NCBI RefSeq assembly: GCF_030052815.1
Contig: NC_079495.1
Location: forward strand, 37,365,703 to 37,429,702
DNA length: 64,000 nucleotides
Reading direction: 5' to 3'
Source: Hevea brasiliensis
Taxonomy: Eukaryota; Streptophyta; Magnoliopsida; Malpighiales; Euphorbiaceae
In this document: piece by piece, positions 57,489-64,000 of the stretch
Position numbering within the stretch: the first letter of the stretch is position 1
How the letters are laid out: every line of letters starts with the position of its first letter
The notes under the pieces: generated by a model
What the model was told of the DNA's origin: nothing
The model's database searches: none
What the model saw: the letters and a program-made list of their open reading frames with translations, nothing else
Position numbers and translations under genes: made by a program

Positions 57489-59190
57489 TACTATATTTGC
57501 CATTTAGATTGTTGATTATATGATTTAATTGTATGTTTTGATTATAAGATGATTTATCCATTACTGGTTGCAATGGGGGTGTGGCGGCATGCTTGAAAAA
57601 CACCATCAATGGTGCGCATGGTTTGGCTTCCATGGGTGGTTCAAGGTTTGGCTTTTAATTCTTCAATTGTTGTATGATCTAAGGCCTATTCTTTGACTAA
57701 TTAAAGTGTTTAATTAGTAGTTTTAATCACACAATTAAATTATGATTCAAATCTGAATTTTAAAAGTTGTTTGAATGTGATTCAAATATGAATTTTTAAA
57801 GTTATTTGAATCATATTTAAATCTGAATTTTTAAAGTTGTTTGAATAATATTCAGATCTAATTTTTTAAAAAATGTTTGAATGTGATTCAAATCTGAATT
57901 TTTAAGGTTGTTTGAATGTGATTCAAATCTGAATTTTTAAATTTGTTTAAATGATATTCAAATCTGAATTTTTAAATTTATTTGAATCATATTCAAATTT
58001 GGATTTTTAAGTTGATTATGAGATATTCAATTTAATTTAAGTATGTATGTTTTATTTAATTGCTAAATAGTGATATGCATGATGGATGATCATGGACTAT
58101 AAAAGACCAATGTGATTGGATTTATTTCTTTTATGTTTCTTTGGGATTGTAAATTAATTAATTTATTTTAATTTATTTTGGGCATGTATTATTAAGTTTG
58201 TAATAATTTTTGGGTTGTAATTTCATTTATTTAAATTCTTGTAAATTCGCCTTGGTATGCCAAGGATTACTATGTAATATTGGATTACAAGAAGTTCAAG
58301 GAGGTCAAGAGCATTGGTGGGACCAGTGGGAGGAATTCAAGATCAAGTGTTGATTATGTACTCCTTCAGCAACTCTTGTAAAATGAATGAATGAAATGCA
58401 CCTAGGAGTGCCCTGATTCGATTCTTGGTGGCTCAGAATTGAATCCCTTAGAAAGTCCATGATCATACCATATTTACTGCTTATCCATGAATGCATGAGA
58501 TGTATGGGAATGTATGCAATTATATGATATATGCATGCTAATTAGATAATGTGCAAAGTGAGAACTTAATAGTAATTAGGATGACCATAAAATCTTCCAA
58601 ACAAATGATTAAGTTGAAAATGCTATAATTAAAGTAATTATAACATAGGCCCTCCATTGGGGCAATTATTTTAAGAAATTTTAAATAGTTTCATAAGATG
58701 CAATTAATTTAAGAGATTTTCTTAAGAATAATTGTGAAGCATGAGATGTTGTAAATATGTAAATGGTTTGGTGGCCAATATTGAATGTACCTGAGGACAT
58801 TAAAATTATTTGTATAATTACTGGCTCAATGGGATCAACTTAACTAATGCAAGATAAGTCAATAATGGATGTACCTGAGATTTTGAGCATTAGGGGCTAG
58901 ATAAAGGATTGAACCTCACATGAGATGTGATGGGCAAGGAGTTGCTCACTTATAGTTTATTGTAATTCCAATAACGGATGTACCTGAGGATGATCAATAG
59001 AATTATAAGAATTCAATTACCCACTAGAAATCCATCCAACTAGGATTTCCGTTTTCTACTTTGAAAGTGTAGGATTCACTAAGTTAGTGAGAGAACCAAT
59101 TTGATTAAAAGACTATAATCATTTTGGTTAATTACTTGATACATTTACTAATTAATCTGGCTATTTTTTGCGGTTAATTTTCTGATAATA
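57489..59190 (+). other. Cop-4 untranslated leader
   Basis: Same organisation as in Cop-1: minisatellite of about 8 units (57735-58015), then the conserved segment with TGTACCTGAG words at about 58785, 58868 and 58979, then gag. No coding frame. Confidence 0.8.
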
Positions 59191-60045
59191 ATGAGCACAG
59201 AATAACCACCACCATCCAATATCCTTGCAAGCATACTTAATCGCAATAAGCTGACAGGACCTAATCTCTCTGATTGGCTAATAAATTTGAAACTTGTCTT
59301 GAACCTTGAACATATAGGATATGTTCTAGATTCAAATGTTCTTGGTTCCTTACCTCCAGAGGCCACTCAAGAGGAACATGAAACTTTGGACAGGTGGAAG
59401 GAGCATGATATGAGAGCTAAGTGTTACATGCTTGCTTCCATGAGTAATGAGTTACAGAAGCAACATGAGAACATGCAGAGTGCGAGTGAGATCCTCTTTC
59501 ACCTACAAGAGTTGTATGGTGAGCACAGCAGGAATGCTAGGTATGAGATATCTAGACAGTTATTCCGTATGAGGATGTCTGAGTGACAGAATGTTGGGGA
59601 TCATGTCCACAAGATGATTTGGCTGATTGAGTAGTTGGAACATCTTGATTTCAACATGGATTTCCAACTACAGACGGATTTGATCCTTTAGTCCCTTCCT
59701 AAGTCTTTTGAGAATTTTGTGACAAATTTCCATATGACTAAACAGGAATGCACCTTAGCTGGTTTACTCAACATGTTGGTTGTTGCCCAAAAGAATATGC
59801 CGGGCAATAAAGGAAAAGAGGTAGCTTTGATTGCATCTTCTTCTACTAGAAAGTCCAATAAGAAGAAGGACAATAAGAAAAATAAACCTCAGATTCCTGG
59901 TCCTTCTAAGAAAATAACTAAATAGAAAGGGAAGACTAAAGCTGATGGAGGCAAAGGAAAGTGTTTCCACTGCCAGAAAGATGGGCACTGGAAAAGAAAC
60001 TGCCCAGAGTATCTTGCTTCTCTGAAGGACAAAAAGGATACACCT
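59191..60045 (+). pseudogene. Cop-4 gag with intact zinc knuckle
   Basis: ATG at 59191 (MSTE) is followed at codon 5 by TAA. Core motifs as in Cop-1, interrupted by a TGA at 59584, LIE*LEHL and LIL*SLP. The knuckle KCFHCQKDGHWKRNCPEYL (about 59960-60015) keeps all four ligands, unlike Cop-1 and Cop-3. Confidence 0.9.
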
Positions 60046-60490
60046 TTGGAAGGTATGTCCATATCTTGTTATTTAGATTCTGATGATACTCATAGTTCAT
60101 CTACAGCTTGGGTTTTAGATACTGGTGCCAATTCTCACATTTTTAATGATATGCAGGAACTAGCAAATAGTAGCAACTTGTGTTCTCAAGATGTTAGAGT
60201 TCGGATTGGTAATGGCTCAACTGTTGAAGCTTTAGCCATAGGATCTAAATCTTTTTACATGTTTAGACATGTTTTGTGTTTGGATAATATTTTATATGTA
60301 CCTAATGCTTTTAAGAACATCATTTCTATATCTAGTTTGACTAGAAATGGCTATGAATTTCAGTTCACAGATGATGTTTGCAATATTTATTTTGGAAATA
60401 AATATGTTGGTTCGGGTTATATGAATGATGGTCTTTATTATTTGGATAATAATGACAAACACAAAATGAATGCAAGTGATCTAAATGAAC
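60046..60490 (+). pseudogene. Cop-4 aspartic protease
   Basis: In the open frame 60046-60741. STAWVLDTGANSHIFND carries the DTG active site; NILYVPNAFKNIISISSL (about 60290-60345) is the usual second conserved block, then a NMNDGLYYLD-like end. This ~465-bp segment is exactly what Cop-1 and Cop-3 lack. It would cut Gag-Pol into its parts. The domain itself is open, but the element around it is dead. Confidence 0.92.
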
Positions 60491-61100
60491 GCAATGCCAT
60501 AGTGAAAATCAACTCAAGTTCAAAATATATTTGGCACTTAAGGTTATGTCATGTTGCAGAAGATAGGATTACAAAATTGGAGAAAATGGGGATTATATCC
60601 TCATTGGGCTCTGAGCCTACTCCAACTTGTGAATCTTGCCTTCAGGGCAAAATGACTAGATCACCCTTTGTTAGACAAGGGCTAAGAGCTGAAAATATTT
60701 TGGAGCTAATACATAGTGATGTATGTGGTCCATTTAAATAAATGGCTAGAGGGGGCTTTCATTATTTTAGTACCTTTACTGATGATAAATCAAGGTTTGG
60801 GTATTTGTATTTGATGAAATACAAACATGAATCCTTTAAAAAGTTCAAAGAATTTAAATCTGAAGTGGAAAATCAAACAGGAAAGAGTACTAAAGCTCTT
60901 CGATCAGATCGTGGAGGTGAATATTTGAGTACTGAGTATGATGAAAACTTCAGAGAGCACGGCATTGTTTCCCAGCTGACTCTTCTAGGAACGCCACAGC
61001 TGAATGGTGTATCTAAAAGGAGAAATTGTACCTTATTGGATATGATACGTAGTATGATGAGCTACACTGATATGCCAATCTCCTTTTGGGGATTTGCATT
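60491..61100 (+). pseudogene. Cop-4 integrase, first part
   Basis: ERNAIVKINSSSKYIWHL, zinc finger WHLRLCHV ... CESCLQGKM, HSDVCGPFK then TAA at 60739, SDRGGEYLSTEYDE and GVSKRRN, where the catalytic Glu is replaced by Lys. Ends inside FWGFA at the condensed insertion. Confidence 0.9.
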
Positions 61101-62388
61101 TGTCACCTTGATTAGCTCTAGGTTTAAGTGACCAACCTCATAGACCATGGTTAACACCTAGCATAGCATATATATAAACTTAGGAGCCCAACACATGCCC
61201 ATATACCATACATAGTACAAGTATGAAAGCAAGATCAAAGGTAGACTTTCTATCATCGATATCCGATTGATTGATACTTAGTCAAAAAACTAAAAGATAT
61301 GCGATATCCCGCCTAGTATAGATGAATCCTAAGAATATAGGTTGCCTCCCTAAGTGAAAGTCTCCTCTCATAGTCTATTCCTTGCCTGCGAAACCTTCTT
61401 CTACTAGCCTGCCCTTTTATAGTCTCTACCTTTCCATCGTAACCTTCAAGAGTCTATATCCGATATAGCTTCTTCATAGGTAAGTGGGTTTTTCCATGCC
61501 ATATCTCATAAGGTGGAAAGAAAGATTTTTTGATGGAAATCTATCGAATATATAAAGTCGATTTATTTTTCTCTCTTAGCTGTCCAACACAAAGGTGATG
61601 ATCTCTATTTTGCCTTGAAGGCAGATTCACAACAAGTTGAGTAGCGAGCAGCCCAAATGATAGAATCCCCATTTTCGCCAACAGCTGAGCCATTGCCCAT
61701 CAGGACTTTTCCTTTGCCTTCATCGCCTTTAAGTTCAATCCTTTTACTAGCCCCTAATGCCATGGACTCTAAGGATTCAATTCGAGCCACCAGAATTGAA
61801 TGGGGGCATTCCTAGGTGAATAGTAATTAACTCAAACTACACACATTTTCACCTGTCTTCTATAGGTTTAGGACCCAATCACACCCAACCAAGTCACACC
61901 TATATCATATATATTTTTTTTTGATTTTAATCATCTTACAAAATTAAAAATATTTTTATATTATGTTTATGCCATGTCACCATCTCATGGGTGCACGTGG
62001 TCACACCGTGAAATGACTAACTTGTGTGTGTTAGGCTACTCATCACTAATTGGCAATGAATGATGATATCAACTCTTAATTGTATCACTCTTTTTCTTAC
62101 CAAATGATTTCTCTCTAAATCATTTTATGAACTCAGAGACCCATGGTTAACACCAGCATTTACTAAATGAAAACCTATAATCATATGTTATGCAGCACTA
62201 TCTCTCTGCTACAAATCCCAACTCAAGCCGAGAGTCATGTTTATGTCAAACTCCATTTGCTATGAATATTATCTTGTGCTAGAAATATTGTCACTCATAT
62301 TCTTAACAACTTAAGAATATAAATATTGTAAACGGAAAAGTGGAAATGCCTTTATTAATAAAATTATGTACAAGATACATACTAAATA
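61101..62388 (-). mobile_element. Condensed copia element, minus orientation, 1288 bp
   Basis: A string of short blocks, each matching Cop-3 in the same order and orientation, with most sequence between them missing. In order: LTR pieces matching about 43890, 44485 and 44835; RNase H/RT pieces (45835, 45995, 46270, 46725-46810, 46920); integrase pieces (47390-47460, 47890-47990); gag/leader pieces (49215, 49660); then second-LTR pieces (51340-51480, 51785-51945, 51975-52085, 52640-52797). Small indels occur inside blocks too. It replaces or splits the junction GCATT/GAATCAG of Cop-4 integrase without a clear duplication. Short frames inside are meaningless. Confidence 0.85.
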
Positions 62389-62620
62389 GAATCAGCTTTG
62401 TATATTCTGAATAGAATTCCATCAAAATCAGTTTCTTCCACACCTTATGAGATATGGCATTGAAGAAAACCAAGTCTTAAGCATGTTAAGATTTGGGGTT
62501 GTCTAGCTTATATCAAAAAGCTGAACACTGATAAATTGGAGACCAGATTAGAAAAGGGTTGATTTGTTGGATATCCAAAAGATAGTTTTGGATGTTATTT
62601 TTATTTGCCTACTTCACAAA
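62389..62620 (+). pseudogene. Cop-4 integrase, C-terminal part
   Basis: Resumes at ESALYILNRIPSKSVSSTPYE and continues through KHVKIWGC, AYIKKLNTDKLE and GYPKDSFG, with stops (WH*RKP, KG*FVG). Links to the RT frame at 62605. Confidence 0.88.
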
Positions 62621-63960
62621 AGATTGTGATAAGCAGAGATGCCATATTTCTTGAACAACAGTTTGTTCAAGAAGGAAGCAAAGGAAGGAATATAGAGTTA
62701 GAATTGGAGAATTCTGACCAACCAACAAATCAGATGGATATAGATCCATCTAGTCAACCTACACCCATTGATGAAACATCTACAGCTGTTCCTCGTAAAA
62801 CAACTAGGGTATCTCACCCACCAGTGAGATATGGTTTCCTTCATGAAGAAGAACAAGAGTTGTCTACTTATAAAGAATTAGATCATGGAGATGATCCACT
62901 TACCTATGAAGAAGCTATATCAGATATAGACTCTTCAAAATGGATTGATACTATGAAATCCAAGATTGATTCCATGTATAAGAATCAAGTTTGGGATCTT
63001 GTTGACCCACCTCAAGGTATTGTACCTATAGGGAATAAATGGGTTTTCAAGAAGAAAATTGATTCTAATGGAAAGGTAGAGACCTATAAGGCAAGGCTAA
63101 TAGCGCAAGGGTTTTGCCAAAGGCAAGGAATCGACTATGAGGAGACTTTCTCGCCTATTGCCATGCTTAAATCAATTAGGATTCTATTAGCAATAGCTGC
63201 ATACTATGATTATGAGATTTGGTAGATGGATGTCAAAATAGCTTTTCTCAATGGATACATTGAAGAAAACATTTTCATGGAACAACCTAGGGGTTTTGAA
63301 TCCCAAGATGGTTCCAAGGTATGAAAGTTAAAGCGATCCATTTATGGGTTGAAGCAAGCTTCGAGGAGTTGGAACATCCGTTTTGATGAAGCCATTAAAT
63401 CCTTTGTTTTTATCAAAAATGAGGATGAGCCATGTGTATATAAGAAGGTTAGTGATAGTGCTATCACTTTCCTTATCTTATATGTGGATGACATACTGTT
63501 GATGGGTAATGACACAGGTATGTTGACAACTGTAAAGGTATGATTGTCAAATACATTCTCCATGAAAGACTTAGGGGAGGCAACTTATATTCTTGGGATT
63601 CACATCTATAGAGATAGAGCGAAAAGAATAATTGGTTTATCCCAAAGTCTATACTTGGAAAAGGTGTTAAAGAGGTTTAACATGCTTGATTCCAAGAGAG
63701 GATTGTTACGAATGAGACATGTTATCCATCTTTCTAAATAGATGTCTCCAAAGACACCTGAAGAAAGAGATAAAATGGCCAGGATTCTATATGCTTCGGC
63801 TATTGGAAGTTTAATGCATGCAATGTTGTGTACTAGGCTGGATATCACATATGCTGTTAGTTTGACTAGCAGGTATCAATCCAATCCAGGTTTGGAACAC
63901 TGAATAGCTGTCAAGAATATCCTTAAGTACTTGAGAAGAACTAAGGATTTATTCTTGATC
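62605..63960 (+). pseudogene. Cop-4 reverse transcriptase
   Basis: Frame 62605-63225 (206 aa) covers the pre-RT and fingers: SRDAIFLEQQF, RYGFLHEEEQEL, NKWVFKKK, YKARLIAQGF, YEETFSPIAMLKS. It stops at EIW*MDVK just before the first catalytic Asp. Further frames 63349-63543 (YVDDILLMGND) and 63544-63741 (KDLGEATYILGI) are divided by single stops in the same reading frame. Inactive. Confidence 0.92.
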
Positions 63961-64000
63961 TATGGAGGTGGAGACTTGCAATTGGATGGTGATACTGATT
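63961..64000 (+). pseudogene. Cop-4 RNase H start, cut by window end
   Basis: YGGGDLQLDGDTD, equivalent to the start of RNase H in Cop-1 (22330) and Cop-3 (45880). Only the first residues are in view. Confidence 0.8.

Larger units (their letters stand above)
55362..64000 (+). mobile_element. Cop-4: copia element with protease, truncated by the window
   Basis: 5' LTR, mutated primer site, leader, gag, protease, integrase interrupted by a 1.29-kb condensed copia copy, RT and the start of RNase H. Many stops (TG* in gag, PFK*MARGG, EIW*MDVK, KV*KLK, KV*LSN, LSK*MSP, LEH*IAV). The only copy here with a complete DTG protease. Confidence 0.93.

Noticed and set aside
61605..61790. 61-aa frame inside the condensed copy
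   Set aside because: Formed by joined scraps of non-coding and coding retrotransposon sequence; no meaning as a protein.
1..64000. A defence system, biosynthetic cluster or other new gene system
   Set aside because: Every recognisable coding segment belongs to retrotransposon gag, protease, RT, RNase H or integrase; no other gene family was seen on either strand.
1..64000. Endogenous pararetrovirus or envelope-bearing retrovirus
   Set aside because: No movement protein, coat-type or envelope-like region; the space after integrase leads directly to chromodomain, polypurine tract and LTR in the gypsy elements, and copia elements have IN before RT.

Overview
This window is plant nuclear DNA made almost entirely of nested, decayed LTR retrotransposons. 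I found no convincing host gene, rRNA, tRNA, CRISPR array or bacterial-type feature. Two superfamilies alternate. One is Ty3/gypsy with LTRs of about 2.2-3.5 kb, DPG-type proteases, an HHCC/DDE integrase and a C-terminal chromodomain-like tail (Tekay/Del-type chromoviruses). The other is a single Ty1/copia family with 2.1-kb LTRs, a long leader and the order gag-AP-IN-RT-RH (perhaps Angela/Tork-like). AT-rich sequence, TATATAAG promoters, initiator-Met primer sites and many TGG/CAG/GAG-to-stop transitions fit an old methylated heterochromatic block. A eudicot is likely; the species cannot be read from the sequence.

Names used here: Cop-1 to Cop-4 (copia), Gyp-A, Gyp-2, Gyp-3 (gypsy). Left block (1-40132): Cop-2 (+) is the oldest frame. 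Gyp-2 (-) sits in the 5' LTR of Cop-2 (right junction 34562/34563). Cop-1 (+) sits in the RNase H of Gyp-2 (3291-24938). Gyp-A (-) sits in the 5' LTR of Cop-1 (3755-15550). A solo gypsy LTR interrupts the Gyp-2 protease (26516-29538), another gypsy LTR (275-2967) interrupts the Gyp-2 integrase, and that LTR is itself cut by a plus-oriented Gyp-A-type LTR end (1-274). A solo copia LTR lies in Cop-2 gag (37225-39333).

Right block (40133-64000): a 5'-truncated plus-strand gypsy, Gyp-3, is fused directly to the Cop-2 protease region. Its 3' LTR carries the full-length and youngest copia, Cop-3 (-, 43292-52821, perfect TSD). About 0.8 kb of unassigned AT-rich DNA follows, then a plus-oriented gypsy LTR (from 54576) into which Cop-4 (+, 55362 to past the window end) has inserted.

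No element is intact; all could move only through proteins supplied by relatives. The most unusual observations are: (1) two strongly condensed copia copies embedded in copia integrase genes, one about 1.29 kb made of many colinear scraps of a roughly 9.5-kb element and one 207 bp flanked by a 35-bp direct repeat; (2) an identical protease-removing deletion shared by Cop-1 and Cop-3, pointing to a protease-less subfamily that spread by complementation; (3) a leader minisatellite whose copy number differs in every copia copy; (4) palindromes and a position-conserved hairpin shared by otherwise divergent gypsy LTRs.
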